64,000 nt of DNA from Exiguobacterium sp. J17977 (lineage in GTDB: Bacteria > Bacillota > Bacilli > Exiguobacteriales > Exiguobacteriaceae): contig NZ_JAEQBB010000002.1 of assembly GCF_018616375.1 (NCBI RefSeq), forward strand, positions 248,001-312,000. The letters run 5' to 3'. Both the position numbers and the translations under genes were made by a program. The stretch's first letter is position 1, and every line of letters starts with the position of its first letter. Below are positions 32,863 through 42,624 of this stretch, piece by piece. Below the pieces are notes generated by a model. It did no database searches and was not told where the DNA came from. It saw nothing but the letters and a program-made list of their open reading frames with translations.

Positions 32863-32866
32863 ACGT

Positions 32867-33529
32867 TCATTGTCCGGTCGCTTGCTTGGACTTCATCCGT
32901 TTCTTCCCTTCGCGGCACATATCGAGCAGCGGGCACTTCTCACAAGCAGGACGTTGTGCCTTGCAGTGATACCGGCCGAAGAAGATGAACTGGTGATGGA
33001 GTTGCGACCATTCGTCGCGCGGGAACTTCTTCATGAGCGTGTCCTCGACTTGACGGACGTTGTCTTTCCAACGGCAGATGCCGAGACGTTTCGAGACGCG
33101 CTCGACGTGCGTATCGACGGCGAATGCCGGTTCGTGAAACGCGACCGACAAGACGACGTTCGCCGTCTTTCGTCCGACACCAGGCAACGCCTCGAGCGAT
33201 TCACGGTCGGACGGGACGATTCCGTCGTGACGTTCCACGATTTGCATCGAGAGCGCCTTCACGTTTTTCGCCTTGTTCCGATACAGACCGATACGTTTGA
33301 TTAACGCCTCGATATCGGCAACCTCAGCTGCTGCCATCGCTTCGACGGTCGGATACGCCTCGAACAGACCTGGCGTCACTTTGTTGACGAGCGCGTCGGT
33401 CGCCTGTGCCGATAACGCCACGGCCACGACAAGCTCGAACGGATTGCGATGCGTCAACTCGCAGTGGGCGTCCGGGAACATGCGACGCATCGTGTCAGAC
33501 ACTTCGGTCAATTGGGCTCTCGTCAACAT
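32867..33529 (-). CDS. nth: Endonuclease III Nth
   Basis: Base-excision repair glycosylase and AP lyase for oxidised pyrimidines. The 220 residues contain the helix-hairpin-helix LPGVGRKTANVV with catalytic Lys121, catalytic Asp139 in FAVDTHVERV, and the iron-sulfur cluster cysteines in CKAQRPACEKCPLLDMC. The ATG at 33529 overlaps the dnaD stop (TGATG), with GGAGG 8 bases upstream. Last gene of the aspB-asnS-dnaD-nth run, an order also found in B. subtilis. Confidence 0.96.
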   Translation of the reverse strand: MLTRAQLTEVSDTMRRMFPDAHCELTHRNPFELVVAVALSAQATDALVNKVTPGLFEAYPTVEAMAAAEVADIEALIKRIGLYRNKAKNVKALSMQIVERHDGIVPSDRESLEALPGVGRKTANVVLSVAFHEPAFAVDTHVERVSKRLGICRWKDNVRQVEDTLMKKFPRDEWSQLHHQFIFFGRYHCKAQRPACEKCPLLDMCREGKKRMKSKQATGQ

Positions 33530-34116
33530 CACTTTTTCCTCCGTTGATAATCGACGAGGTCCTCGAGTGATTCGACGTTATGGTCTTGCCACACTCGGAG
33601 AATCTTGTCCATATATTTAAAGTTGCGTACGTTACGCAGTTTCGCCTCCCGGAGCGCGGCCATAATCAGCTCTTCGCTGAAGCCGTCCTCGGTCAGCCAA
33701 CCGACAATCTGTTCAATCTCGAACGGGGTGATTGTCCCGAATTCGCGCTCAAACGTATGAATGATGCTTTCATTCAACGAATGGGTCGACGCTTCCGGTG
33801 TCACTTCTCCGTCGAGCGCCGTAAACAACGGCAATAAGCTATATCGTTCGACCTCGGCCGACGCGTCGATGGCAATCAACTCTTTTTGAAGCAAACCGAG
33901 CAAGACGGCGCGGGCCTCGCTCTCGGCCACGTTCATCCGGTCGCCGAGTTCGCTCGGGAGCGGCATCTCGATGCCCTCCCCCGTCATCTCTAACAAGTGA
34001 ATGATGAGATTGAACTCGACCGGACTCAAGTTGAGGCGACGCGCCTCCGTGAATAGTTTTCTCGGAACGACGACTGGATTTTGTTCGAACAGCTTGATTA
34101 GATTATGTGCATCCAT
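33529..34116 (-). CDS. dnaD: DNA replication initiation protein DnaD
   Basis: Primosome protein that helps load the replicative helicase with DnaB and DnaI. The 195 residues have the N-terminal winged-helix domain (LSPVEFNLIIHLLEM, MNVAESEARAVLLGLLQKE) and the C-terminal DnaB/DnaD domain (about 110-180) ending in the motif NVRNFKYMDKIL. I chose the ATG at 34116: AAAGGATG lies about 8 bases upstream and two earlier Met codons abut it. A hairpin separates it from asnS. Confidence 0.93.
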   Translation of the reverse strand: MDAHNLIKLFEQNPVVVPRKLFTEARRLNLSPVEFNLIIHLLEMTGEGIEMPLPSELGDRMNVAESEARAVLLGLLQKELIAIDASAEVERYSLLPLFTALDGEVTPEASTHSLNESIIHTFEREFGTITPFEIEQIVGWLTEDGFSEELIMAALREAKLRNVRNFKYMDKILRVWQDHNVESLEDLVDYQRRKK

Positions 34117-34141
34117 GTCGCACATCCTTTCTAGACAAATC

Positions 34142-34170
34142 AATCGGGGAAGACGAAGTCATCCCCGATT
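34142..34170 (-). terminator. Hairpin between asnS and dnaD
   Basis: AATCGGGGA and TCCCCGATT pair, with a further GAC/GTC inside after one A-A mismatch. On the minus strand only TTTG follows, so it may be a weak or partial terminator that lowers dnaD-nth expression relative to asnS. Confidence 0.5.
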
Positions 34171-34175
34171 GGCGA

Positions 34176-35483
34176 TTATGGGTGAATACGGTTCAAGAGG
34201 CGTGGGAACGGGATTGCTTCGCGGATATGCTCGATACCGCTGATCCAAGCGACCGTACGCTCAAGGCCAAGACCGAAGCCAGAGTGCGGGACCGACCCGT
34301 ATTTGCGGAGTTCGAGGTACCAGTCGTACGCGTCCGTCTCATCGAGACCTTCTTTGATAATTTCTTCTTTCAATCGGTCGTAATCGTCTTCACGTTGCGA
34401 ACCGCCGATAATCTCACCGTAGCCTTCCGGTGCGATCAAGTCGGCACAGAGGACGAGTTCCGGGTTCTCCGGGTCGACCTTCATATAGAACGGCTTGATG
34501 TCTTTCGGCCAGTGCGTGATGAACACCGGGAGGTCATGCGCGTTGGCGATGGCCGTCTCGTGCGGGGCACCGAAATCGTCGCCGTACTCGATGTCGTCGA
34601 AGCCTTCGTCTTTCAAGAACTTGATCGCATCCGTGTAACGGACACGTGGGAACGGTGCTTGGACTTTCTCAAGTTTCGACAAGTCACGTCCGAGCAGTTC
34701 CAATTCGTTGCGGCAGTTCTCGAGCGCCGATTTGGCGATATACGAGACGTAGCGCTCTTGGAGCTCAAGGCTCATGTCGTGATCGAAGAATGCCATCTCC
34801 GGCTCGATCATCCAGAACTCGATCAAGTGGCGGCGCGTCTTCGATTTCTCGGCCCGGAACGTCGGTCCGAAAGAGAATACTTTGCCAAGTGCCATCGCGG
34901 CAGCTTCCATGTATAGCTGGCCCGTTTGTGACAAGTAGGCCGGTTGTCCGAAGTAATCTGTCTCGAACAACTCAGTCGTGCCTTCCGGTGCGCTCGATGT
35001 GATGATCGGTGGATCGATTTTGACGAACCCTTCTTGGTTGTAGAACTCATACGTCGCCCGAATCAATTCGTTACGGACTTTCATGATGGCGTGCTGGCGA
35101 CGCGAACGGAGCCAAAGGTGACGGTTGTCCATCAAGAACTCGGTACCGTGTTCTTTCGGTGTGATCGGATAGTCGACCGATTCTGCAATCACTTCCATCG
35201 CCGTCACTTCGAGCTCGAAGCCGAGCGGCGTGCGTCCGCCGTCCGATTTGACCGTACCCGTGACCCAGACAGACGTCTCTTGTGTCACGCCTTTGGCGAG
35301 CGCGAACAATTCTTCAGCTACATCGGCTTTGACGACGACCGCTTGAGCGAAGCCGCTCCCGTCACGAAGTTGAAGGAAAGCAATCTTTCCGCTCGAACGT
35401 TTGTTGGCGATCCAGGCTCCGACGCGTACCGTCTGGCCTTCGTAATCTTTAAATTGGCTAATTGAAATTGTTGTCATGTCCAT
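34176..35483 (-). CDS. asnS: Asparaginyl-tRNA synthetase
   Basis: Class IIb synthetase that charges tRNA-Asn. The OB-fold anticodon domain is at the N terminus ([23 protein letters not shown], in parts), followed by class II motif 2 ([17 protein letters not shown]) and motif 3 ([16 protein letters not shown]). Three Met codons lie close together; the ATG at 35483 has the best spacing (6 bases) from AAAGG. It follows aspB by about 15 bases, so aspartate-family supply and asparagine charging are co-expressed. No T-box leader is seen. Confidence 0.96.
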   Translation of the reverse strand: MDMTTISISQFKDYEGQTVRVGAWIANKRSSGKIAFLQLRDGSGFAQAVVVKADVAEELFALAKGVTQETSVWVTGTVKSDGGRTPLGFELEVTAMEVIAESVDYPITPKEHGTEFLMDNRHLWLRSRRQHAIMKVRNELIRATYEFYNQEGFVKIDPPIITSSAPEGTTELFETDYFGQPAYLSQTGQLYMEAAAMALGKVFSFGPTFRAEKSKTRRHLIEFWMIEPEMAFFDHDMSLELQERYVSYIAKSALENCRNELELLGRDLSKLEKVQAPFPRVRYTDAIKFLKDEGFDDIEYGDDFGAPHETAIANAHDLPVFITHWPKDIKPFYMKVDPENPELVLCADLIAPEGYGEIIGGSQREDDYDRLKEEIIKEGLDETDAYDWYLELRKYGSVPHSGFGLGLERTVAWISGIEHIREAIPFPRLLNRIHP

Positions 35484-35497
35484 ATCCATCCTTTCGC

Positions 35498-36685
35498 TTA
35501 TCGAGCGTTACGTGTAATGAAGTCTTCTACTCGATCGAGCGCTTCTAATACCCGTTTCAATTCTGTTGCATAAGACAAGCGGACGTAGTCGTCCTGTCCG
35601 AAACCTGAGCCTGGGACGAGGGCGACGAACGCTTCGCCGAGCACGGCCTCACACCATGCGTCGACCGAGTCGTATCCGCTCATCGTTGCCGCCTCTTTGG
35701 CGTTGGCATATAAGTAAAATGCGCCTTGCGGCTTCAAGCATGTGATGCCAGGGATGGCAATCAGACGCTCATAGACGATCTCGAGTCGTTCCGCGAATGA
35801 GACGCGCATCATCTCGACGTCGTCTTGTGGTCCATTATACGCTTCGACAGCCGCCGCTTGGGCGATTGACGTCGGGTTCGATGTCGAGTGCGATGCGAGG
35901 TTCGTCATCGCCTCAATAATCGTCTTATCGCCGACCGCATAGCCGATGCGCCATCCGGTCATCGCGTGTGACTTCGAGACACCGTTGATGATGATTGTCC
36001 GCTCCAACATCCCTGGAAGCGTCGCGATCGAGACGAACTCCGCATCGCCGTAGACGAGTTTCTCATAAATCTCGTCACTGACGACGAGCAAATCGTGTCG
36101 TTTGATGACGTCCGCGAGTGCCGACAGTTCGGCCTCGGTATAAATCATACCGGTCGGGTTCGACGGACTGTTCAAGATGACCGCTTTCGTCCGATCCGTG
36201 ATGGCCGCCTCGAGCAACTCAGGCGTCAATTTGAACATCGTCGCCTCATTCGTATCGACGTAGACCGGGACGCCGTCGGCGAGCTTCACTTGCTCCGGAT
36301 AGCTGACCCAGTACGGCACCGGGATGATGACCTCGTCGCCTTCATCTAAAATCGCTTGGAACAAGGTATAGAGGGCATGCTTCGCACCAGAGGCGACCAT
36401 GACCTCTGCACGTGTGAACGTCAAATTGCTGTCGCGCTTTGTCTTTTCGATAATCGCGTCTTTCAATTCGACCGTCCCGCCGGATGGCGTATACTTCGTG
36501 TCACCATCGCGCGCGGCCTGACAGGCTGCCTCGATGATGCGTTCCGGGGTATTGAAGTCCGGTTCCCCGGCACCGAGGCCGATGACGTCTTGTCCCGAAG
36601 CCTTTAACGCTTTCGCTTTCGCCGTGATGGCGAGTGTCGTTGAAGGTGTCAACTGCTTGACACGTTGTGCCAATAGATGTTCCAC
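35498..36685 (-). CDS. aspB: Aspartate aminotransferase AspB
   Basis: PLP enzyme interconverting aspartate/oxaloacetate and glutamate/2-oxoglutarate. The 395 residues show the subgroup Ib pattern: [35 protein letters not shown] and the PLP lysine motif [16 protein letters not shown]. The start is GTG at 36685 with a GGGGGAG site about 8 bases upstream. It sits between ypmB and asnS as in B. subtilis. Confidence 0.95.
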   Translation of the reverse strand: MEHLLAQRVKQLTPSTTLAITAKAKALKASGQDVIGLGAGEPDFNTPERIIEAACQAARDGDTKYTPSGGTVELKDAIIEKTKRDSNLTFTRAEVMVASGAKHALYTLFQAILDEGDEVIIPVPYWVSYPEQVKLADGVPVYVDTNEATMFKLTPELLEAAITDRTKAVILNSPSNPTGMIYTEAELSALADVIKRHDLLVVSDEIYEKLVYGDAEFVSIATLPGMLERTIIINGVSKSHAMTGWRIGYAVGDKTIIEAMTNLASHSTSNPTSIAQAAAVEAYNGPQDDVEMMRVSFAERLEIVYERLIAIPGITCLKPQGAFYLYANAKEAATMSGYDSVDAWCEAVLGEAFVALVPGSGFGQDDYVRLSYATELKRVLEALDRVEDFITRNAR

Positions 36686-36706
36686 AAAAACTCCCCCTTG
36701 GTTTTG

Positions 36707-37183
36707 TTACGAGTCCGTCAATTGGACCCGTCGAATAAATTCGCCCGCTTGGAGCGTATAATACGAATACGTATACGATGCGCCCGATTTCGTCACGACC
36801 TCGATCAAGGCCCGTTCGTCAAACCCGTATTTACAGCTGACGAGTGACCCGCCCGTTTCTGCGACCGATTCGGCACAGACTTGGTCGAGGTCGATAGACG
36901 CGATGTCACGCGTCACGATCGGCAACTCTTCATCGACCGGCACGAACTGGACTTGATCCGTCTCCTCGAAGACGACGTACGGTTCCGTCCCGTTATACAG
37001 CTCGGCCCGTTCGATGTTAACGGACGGTTGTTCGGTCTCGAGACGCTCACGTGCCGCCTCAATCATTTTGTCTTTCGCGCGTTCGGTATGACCGACCGTG
37101 AACCAATAGATGCCACTAAATACGATGACGACACCGATCAGTGCCGTCATGAACGCAACCACTACTTTGGTCTTCCGTGTCAT
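36707..37183 (-). CDS. ypmB: YpmB-like membrane-anchored protein (DUF5590/PepSY-type)
   Basis: A 158-residue protein with one N-terminal membrane segment (about residues 7-30, VVVAFMTALIGVVIVFSGIYW) and an extracytoplasmic domain like the YpmB/PepSY-type fold. Assignment rests mainly on position between ypmA and aspB, the same as in B. subtilis, and on length. Two cysteines (VCAESV, VSCKYG) in the external part could form a disulfide. Function unknown. Its start overlaps the ypmA stop. Confidence 0.8.
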   Translation of the reverse strand: MTRKTKVVVAFMTALIGVVIVFSGIYWFTVGHTERAKDKMIEAARERLETEQPSVNIERAELYNGTEPYVVFEETDQVQFVPVDEELPIVTRDIASIDLDQVCAESVAETGGSLVSCKYGFDERALIEVVTKSGASYTYSYYTLQAGEFIRRVQLTDS

Positions 37184-37365
37184 TCCGTCCGATAGATGGT
37201 GAACACCATCTCTTCTTTCTTCGGATCATTCACTTTTTTCTCTAAAGCAAGACCGAACATTAAATCTTGGCCCTTCAACGTGCGATTCAACAAGTCGACA
37301 ATTTTGTATACATCTGCCGTCGGCTCGATTCGAACCGTCGCCAACGTCTCAATATTCGAATTCAT
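37180..37365 (-). CDS. ypmA: YpmA-like small protein (DUF4264)
   Basis: A 61-residue cytosolic protein matching YpmA/DUF4264 by size, start (MNSNIETLATVRIEP) and place just after dinG. I chose the ATG at 37365 because GAAGGAGG lies about 7 bases upstream; the longer frame has no site. Function unknown. It overlaps ypmB by 4 bases. Confidence 0.8.
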   Translation of the reverse strand: MNSNIETLATVRIEPTADVYKIVDLLNRTLKGQDLMFGLALEKKVNDPKKEEMVFTIYRTE

Positions 37366-37431
37366 GATTACTCCTCCTTCAAAAAACACTATACCCATCA
37401 TTATAAAACGATAATATCACGATGCCTAGCG

Positions 37432-40242
37432 TTATCTCTGATTTCCTAGGCCGGTCTTCTCTTTCTCGTCTAAAAACAGCTCCAGTTCGGCGAGTGCGGT
37501 CTCGAGCGGACCGTCGATTCGGTCGACGGCCGGCAAACTGTTGATGAACTGCTTGCCATAACGGGTCGTCTCGACACGACGATCGAAGACGAAGATGGCG
37601 CCGTAATCCTCTTTCGAGCGAATCAGACGGCCGACCCCTTGTTTGAAGCGGATGACCGCTTGCGGGAGTGACAGCTCAAAGAATGATGATTTGCCGGTCG
37701 CCTCAATTTTCTCGGACCGCGCCTGCATGACCGGTTGGTCGGGCGGGGCGAACGGGAGGCGGACGATGATGAGGCAAGTGAGTGCCTCACCCGGAATGTC
37801 GATGCCCTCCCAGAAGCTGGCCGTTCCGAACAAAATCGCTTGGTCAATGCGCTTGAACTGTTTCGTCAATCGGCTGCGTGACCCGCCGCTGACACCTTGG
37901 GCGAGGAGTGTATAGCCCTCATCGAGCTGGTCTTTGACGGCCTCATGGGTCAATCGCAACAGTTCGTTCGATGTGAACAAGACGAGCATCCGCCCTTTCG
38001 TCACATTGGCGATTTGAGCGATCGAGTCCGCGATTTGTTCGACGAACCGTGGCAACGGAACTTCGTTGATGAGCGGGATGTCGGATGGTACGAACAGTTT
38101 CGCTTGTTTCTTGAAATCAAACGGTGACGCCAGGACGACGCGACGGACATCTTCGCCGTCGAGTCCGAGACGGCGTTCGATGAATCCGAATCGGCCTGAA
38201 ACGGTCATCGTCGCCGACGTCAAGACGGTCGGACGCTTGGCGAACAATCGTTCATGCAAGAGTGGACCGATTTCGACCGGTTGCGTATATACCGAGGTCA
38301 ACTTACGGTTGGCCAGGTTGAGTTCGACCCAACTGACGGCATCGTCATCCCGCGTGAGCATCGTCTCGTAGAGCACGCTCTCGATATCGCGCACGTCCCC
38401 GATGAACGCCTTCAAATCGCCGAGCACGGCCCGTTGTTTGAACGTCATATGTTCTTTATGCTCATCGAGGAGGCGATGGAGTTGCCGGAGCGTCGTCCGC
38501 AGCGTCCGCAGACGGTCTTCCAATCGCTTCGCCACTTCCCGAATCGGACGGAACGGCTCCCCTTCCCGCTCGAAGCGGACGGTTTGACGTTGCTCCCGTT
38601 TTTTCCCGAGTGACTGGAGCGCCGTGAGCAAATCGTTCAGCTCATCGTCGACGCGGGCGAGCGCTTGATCGGTCGCCTTGCTGAACGCCTCGGCTTCTTC
38701 TGAGACGGCCGTCAAATCAGCGAGTCCGAGCACGCGTGAATGGAACTTGCCATCGGCACCGTAACCGAACCACTTGAACAAGCGGTCGAACTGAATCGCG
38801 TCGAACGTCACACCGAAGTGATGCGACGCGACTTCCTCGACTTGATGGGCCTCATCTAAGATGAGCGGCGTATCGGTCGGAAGAATCCCGGCCTGATGCT
38901 GCAAATCGGAGAACAATAAAGCGTGGTTCGTCACGATGATATCGGCCTCTTTCGAGCGCAAAACGGCCCGGGTGAAGAAGTCTCGGCTATACCATGGGTC
39001 GAAGCGGCCAAAGTCCGAGGCCGCGTCTGCTTGGATAAGCCGTTTGAACGAGGCCGGCCCTTGTGACGCCGCGCCCGGTAACGACAACTCTTCCAAGTCG
39101 CCCGTCTCCGTCTCGGTCAACCAGACGAGCACCATCGCTTTGCACATCGCTGGGAGTAAGCCTTCGTTCGCCTCCTCAAGAATCATCTCGAACTTGCGGA
39201 GGTCGATGTAATTGCGTCTCCCTTTCAACAACGTGAACTCGACTTCAGGGAAAATCGCTTTTAAAATCGGCAAATCTCGAGTCAACAGCTGTTCCTGCAA
39301 TTGAATCGTATGTGTGCTGACGACGACCGGACGTTTCGTCTCGAGCGCATGATGGGCGCTCGGAATCAAATATGCCAACGTTTTTCCGGTCCCTGTCCCC
39401 GCCTCGACCAATAGCGTTGCTTCGTCATCGAGCGCCTTATAGACGTGGCGCATCATCTCGAACTGGCTCTGTCGCGGCTCGAATTGGCCGAACAGTGCCG
39501 GAAGCGTCTCTTCAATCGTCCGGTGAAGGAACGGCTCGAACGGCTCGCGCTCGACGGCGGGCTCGAACGTGTCGACGAGACGTCTTAGTGCGATTTTCCG
39601 ATGAATATCGTACGTCGTCTCATCGTCGGCCCGGATCCCGACTTGAATGATCAACTCATCGAGCAGCGGCTCGACGTTGCTCGTCCACGACTCGGACAAC
39701 CGCCGTAATTGTTTCAGCGTGACGAGTGGTAACGCGCGCAACCGCTCGACCAAACGAACGAACAGCTCCGCTGTCGCCTCGGCATCACTGAGCGCGCGGT
39801 GCGCGTCGGTGTGGACGAGGTTGAACGTCTCGGCGAGCGACTCGAGCGCGTGGCTCTCGAGCGTCGGGTATAGAATCCGTGCCAGCTCGACCGTGTCGAT
39901 GGCCCGTCCCTGGAACGGGATATACCCGGCCAACTCTAAGCTTTCATTCAAAAAATTCAAATCGAACGATACGTTGTGGGCGACAAAAATCCGCCCGTCT
40001 AGCATCTTCCATATATCAGGGATCACTTCCTCAAACGTCGGGGCTTCCGCCACGTCTTGATTCGTGATCGTCGTCAACTGCGTGATAAAAGGCGGGATTG
40101 GGCGACTCGGGCGAATCAAGGTACTGTAGCGCTCTATCACTTCACTCCCTTGAACGACCACCGCCGCAAATTCAATCAATTCGTCGCCGGACTTGACGGA
40201 ATGACCAGTCGTCTCCAAATCCACTATCACATAGGTGTCCAT
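37432..40242 (-). CDS. dinG: DinG-type protein with DnaQ exonuclease and XPD-like helicase domains
   Basis: About 936 residues. The N-terminal ~190 form a DEDDh exonuclease: VDLETTG, FVAHNVSFDLNFL and HRALSDAEATAEL. The rest is an XPD/DinG-like superfamily 2 module with Walker A EAGTGTGKTLAYLIP, LILDEAHQVEE and GVGRLIRSKEDYG. The four cysteines of an iron-sulfur cluster between Walker A and DEAH are not seen (one Cys only), as in S. aureus/B. subtilis DinG, where exonuclease rather than helicase activity was reported. The ATG at 40242 puts the exonuclease motif at the usual distance from the start. Confidence 0.92.
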   Translation of the reverse strand: MDTYVIVDLETTGHSVKSGDELIEFAAVVVQGSEVIERYSTLIRPSRPIPPFITQLTTITNQDVAEAPTFEEVIPDIWKMLDGRIFVAHNVSFDLNFLNESLELAGYIPFQGRAIDTVELARILYPTLESHALESLAETFNLVHTDAHRALSDAEATAELFVRLVERLRALPLVTLKQLRRLSESWTSNVEPLLDELIIQVGIRADDETTYDIHRKIALRRLVDTFEPAVEREPFEPFLHRTIEETLPALFGQFEPRQSQFEMMRHVYKALDDEATLLVEAGTGTGKTLAYLIPSAHHALETKRPVVVSTHTIQLQEQLLTRDLPILKAIFPEVEFTLLKGRRNYIDLRKFEMILEEANEGLLPAMCKAMVLVWLTETETGDLEELSLPGAASQGPASFKRLIQADAASDFGRFDPWYSRDFFTRAVLRSKEADIIVTNHALLFSDLQHQAGILPTDTPLILDEAHQVEEVASHHFGVTFDAIQFDRLFKWFGYGADGKFHSRVLGLADLTAVSEEAEAFSKATDQALARVDDELNDLLTALQSLGKKREQRQTVRFEREGEPFRPIREVAKRLEDRLRTLRTTLRQLHRLLDEHKEHMTFKQRAVLGDLKAFIGDVRDIESVLYETMLTRDDDAVSWVELNLANRKLTSVYTQPVEIGPLLHERLFAKRPTVLTSATMTVSGRFGFIERRLGLDGEDVRRVVLASPFDFKKQAKLFVPSDIPLINEVPLPRFVEQIADSIAQIANVTKGRMLVLFTSNELLRLTHEAVKDQLDEGYTLLAQGVSGGSRSRLTKQFKRIDQAILFGTASFWEGIDIPGEALTCLIIVRLPFAPPDQPVMQARSEKIEATGKSSFFELSLPQAVIRFKQGVGRLIRSKEDYGAIFVFDRRVETTRYGKQFINSLPAVDRIDGPLETALAELELFLDEKEKTGLGNQR

Positions 40243-40309
40243 AACATCCATCCCATCTTCGGCACGCTCGTGCTTTCTGTCTGTCTCATCTTACCATAGA
40301 ACGATACAC

Positions 40310-40345
40310 GAAAAAACGGGGATGCCTCTCGCGGACATCCCCGTT
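40310..40345 (-). terminator. Terminator of panBCD
   Basis: AACGGGGATG and CATCCCCGTT form the stem, followed by six T residues on the minus strand, just after the panD stop. Confidence 0.9.
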
Positions 40346-40349
40346 CGTC

Positions 40350-40733
40350 TTATAAAATCGTATGGGCGATCTCTTCATATAGAAGTTGATCGATCTCGTT
40401 TCGCTCGTTCAACACGGCGACTTTCGGACGATGTTGCTTCGCTTCTTCGGCCGTCATTTGACCGTATGCCATGATGATGACGACGTCGCCGACTTGGAAG
40501 TGACGGGCCGCAGCACCGTTCAAACAGACGACGCCTGAACCCCGTTCGCCTTTGATGACGTACGTCTCGATGCGAGCGCCGTTATGGTTGTTCGTGATGT
40601 GGACATGCTCGTTTTCCATGATCCCGACCGCATCCATTAAATCTTCATCGATCGTGATCGAACCGACGTAATGCAAGTTCGCCTCTGTGACGGTCGCCTT
40701 GTGTAGTTTTGCGTGCATAAATGTTCGAATCAT
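40350..40733 (-). CDS. panD: Aspartate 1-decarboxylase PanD
   Basis: Pyruvoyl enzyme making beta-alanine for pantothenate. From the ATG at 40733 the product is 127 residues and the self-cleavage site Gly24-Ser25 (HYVGSITID) is at the standard position; conserved [13 protein letters not shown] and [13 protein letters not shown] follow. Two upstream in-frame ATGs lack spacing from the GAGAGG site. It is the last gene of panB-panC-panD, 5 bases after the panC stop. Confidence 0.96.
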   Translation of the reverse strand: MIRTFMHAKLHKATVTEANLHYVGSITIDEDLMDAVGIMENEHVHITNNHNGARIETYVIKGERGSGVVCLNGAAARHFQVGDVVIIMAYGQMTAEEAKQHRPKVAVLNERNEIDQLLYEEIAHTIL

Positions 40734-40738
40734 TGGAT

Positions 40739-41569
40739 TCATCCTCTCTTCCAAATCACATTATCAATCAAGCGGGCCCGTTCGAACTGCACCGCTACAG
40801 CAATCAATAGTTCGGTTGACGCGGAGGTCACCTCGGTCAACGTCGGATAATCTTTGATCTCGACATAGTCGATCGTACTGTTCGGAATGTGCTCCAAGCG
40901 CCCCTCGAGCCGTGCCATCACGTCTCGAATCGCCTCGCCTTGCGCGAGGGCATCTCGCGCCTCGACCAAGGCACGGTTGATGTCACTCGCATCCGCCTGC
41001 TCCGTCTCCGACAGATAGACGTTACGGGACGATTTCGCAAGGCCCGACGGTTCACGGATAATCGCACAGCGCCGAATCTCGACCGGGACGAAATAGTCAC
41101 GGACGTAGCCTTCGATTAAAGCGACTTGTTGCGCATCCTTCAACCCGAAGTAAGCGCGGGTCGGACGGACGAGATTGAACAGTTTCGAGACGACGGTCAA
41201 GACGCCATCGAAATGACCGGGACGACTGGCCCCGCATAAGACGTCAGCGCCGGTGCGCACCGTCACACGTGCCATGTCGAGCGGATACATCGTCTCCGTG
41301 TTCGGATAGAACAAGACGTCGACACCCGCCTCGCGAGCGAGCGCTTCGTCCCGCTCGAAATCACGCGGATAGCGGTCGAGGTCCTCGTTCGGACCGAACT
41401 GGGTCGGGTTGACGAAAATGCTCATGACGACGAAGTCATTTTCCGACTTGGCCGCCTCGACGAGACTGAGGTGCCCTTCATGCAAATAACCCATCGTCGG
41501 GACGAAACCGATCGTTCCGACACCTGTCAATGCCTCCTGTAACGAACGTGGGGTCGTGACGATGTTCAT
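40739..41569 (-). CDS. panC: Pantothenate synthetase PanC
   Basis: Joins pantoate and beta-alanine using ATP. The 276 residues include the HxGH-type motif [12 protein letters not shown] (His30, His33), the [19 protein letters not shown] substrate loop and KDAQQVALI and the KSSRNVYLS (KMSKS-like) motif. The ATG overlaps the panB stop by 4 bases. It uses the products of its two operon partners. Confidence 0.97.
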   Translation of the reverse strand: MNIVTTPRSLQEALTGVGTIGFVPTMGYLHEGHLSLVEAAKSENDFVVMSIFVNPTQFGPNEDLDRYPRDFERDEALAREAGVDVLFYPNTETMYPLDMARVTVRTGADVLCGASRPGHFDGVLTVVSKLFNLVRPTRAYFGLKDAQQVALIEGYVRDYFVPVEIRRCAIIREPSGLAKSSRNVYLSETEQADASDINRALVEARDALAQGEAIRDVMARLEGRLEHIPNSTIDYVEIKDYPTLTEVTSASTELLIAVAVQFERARLIDNVIWKRG

Positions 41570-42402
41570 GCCTTGCCCCCGTAGAGCGTGTCGAGTAATG
41601 ACTCATCCATCGTGAACGTGTGCCGTTCGAGCGGGAACGAGCCGTCTTTCGTCGCATCGACATAATTGCGGATCGCCGCCGTCGCCACTTCGTTCACGTC
41701 GGCGTACGCCTCGACGAACTTCGGAAGGCGGTCGACGCCGTATTTCAAGATGTCGTGATAGACGAGCACTTGGCCGTCCACATCGGCACCCGCCCCGATT
41801 CCGATGACCGGGATGGTGAGCGCCTCGGCAATCTTTTTGGCCAACTGATGCGGCACACATTCGAGGACGAGCATTTTCGCACCGACCCGCTCCGCCTCGA
41901 GGCTATCGGCAATCAACTGTTCCGCGTCCTCGAGCGACTTGCCTTGTACTTTATACCCTTCGAGCACACCGACCGACTGCGGGGTAAGGCCAAGGTGGGC
42001 GACGCACGGCATACCGACTTTCGTCAGCCGCTCGATCGTCTCAAGTACCTCGCCAGCCCCTTCAAGTTTAATCGCATCAGCCTGTCCGTCTTGGAACAAC
42101 GTCGCGGCCGCTTGGAGCGTGCGGTCGAAATCACCGTGGTATGTTGCGAACGGCATATCGACGACGACGAACGTGTCTCGTGCCCCACGGCGAACGGCTT
42201 TCGCATGGTGGACCATGTCCGAGATTGTCACCGGAATCGTCGAATCGTAACCGAGCACGACCATCCCGAGCGAATCCCCGACTAAAATGATATCGACGCC
42301 TGCAGCCTCGGCCAGTTTTGCGGACGGATAATCGTAGGCGGTCAACATGACCAATTTCTCTTCTTGTTTCATCTTCTTCAATAACGAAGTCATCGTATGC
42401 AT
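41566..42402 (-). CDS. panB: Ketopantoate hydroxymethyltransferase PanB
   Basis: Transfers a hydroxymethyl group from methylene-tetrahydrofolate to 2-oxoisovalerate. A 278-residue TIM barrel with [18 protein letters not shown], the metal-site [13 protein letters not shown] and IKLEGAGEV. The ATG at 42402 has AGGAGG 8 bases upstream. It is the first gene of panBCD and is preceded by a ~190-base leader with a conserved-looking RNA hairpin and an intrinsic terminator, so expression is probably controlled by attenuation. Confidence 0.97.
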   Translation of the reverse strand: MHTMTSLLKKMKQEEKLVMLTAYDYPSAKLAEAAGVDIILVGDSLGMVVLGYDSTIPVTISDMVHHAKAVRRGARDTFVVVDMPFATYHGDFDRTLQAAATLFQDGQADAIKLEGAGEVLETIERLTKVGMPCVAHLGLTPQSVGVLEGYKVQGKSLEDAEQLIADSLEAERVGAKMLVLECVPHQLAKKIAEALTIPVIGIGAGADVDGQVLVYHDILKYGVDRLPKFVEAYADVNEVATAAIRNYVDATKDGSFPLERHTFTMDESLLDTLYGGKA

Positions 42403-42433
42403 ATGCTTCTCCTCCTAATGTGGAGACAGGTTA

Positions 42434-42469
42434 GAAAAAACGCCTTCCTACACGAATGGTAAGAAGGCG
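42434..42469 (-). terminator. Leader terminator (attenuator) of panBCD
   Basis: On the minus strand CGCCTTC-TTAC...GTAG-GAAGGCG (one T-G wobble) is followed by six T residues, 32 bases before the panB start and after the pan promoter. It therefore lies inside the panB leader. An AGAAGG segment earlier in the leader (42504-42499) could pair with its left arm CCTTCT as an antiterminator. Confidence 0.75.
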
Positions 42470-42555
42470 CACGAAAACAATCTCAAGTAGATGAGTGTCC
42501 TTCTGTCCCTGTCAAAATGATCAAGGCAGACAAAAAAATGTAGTGACGGTCTGCA

Positions 42556-42591
42556 GTGCTGGTACACTTCGCGAGCGATAGCGTCCGGCAC
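42556..42591 (-). ncRNA. pan-motif-like RNA hairpin in the panB leader
   Basis: The minus-strand RNA folds as GTGCCGG/CCAGCAC (one C-A mismatch), a bulged A on the 3' side, ACGCT/AGTGT, a bulged A on the 5' side, TCG/CGA, loop CTCG. A hairpin with two bulged adenosines upstream of panB is the definition of the pan RNA motif of Firmicutes, whose ligand is not known. It begins at or near the predicted transcription start. Confidence 0.68.
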
Positions 42592-42595
42592 ATTC

Positions 42596-42624
42596 ATTAT
42601 AGACCACGAATCCGTTTCCATCAA
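42596..42624 (-). promoter_or_regulatory. Sigma-A promoter of panBCD
   Basis: On the minus strand TTGATG (42624-42619), 17 bases, and a perfect TATAAT (42601-42596). The -35 overlaps the birA stop codon. The start of transcription would be at about 42590, the first base of the pan hairpin. Confidence 0.82.

Noticed and set aside
42541-42603. pan promoter region as the terminator of birA
   Set aside because: The segment carries a good sigma-A promoter and a hairpin with bulged A residues but no T-tract; the real T-tract terminator is further downstream, inside the panB leader.
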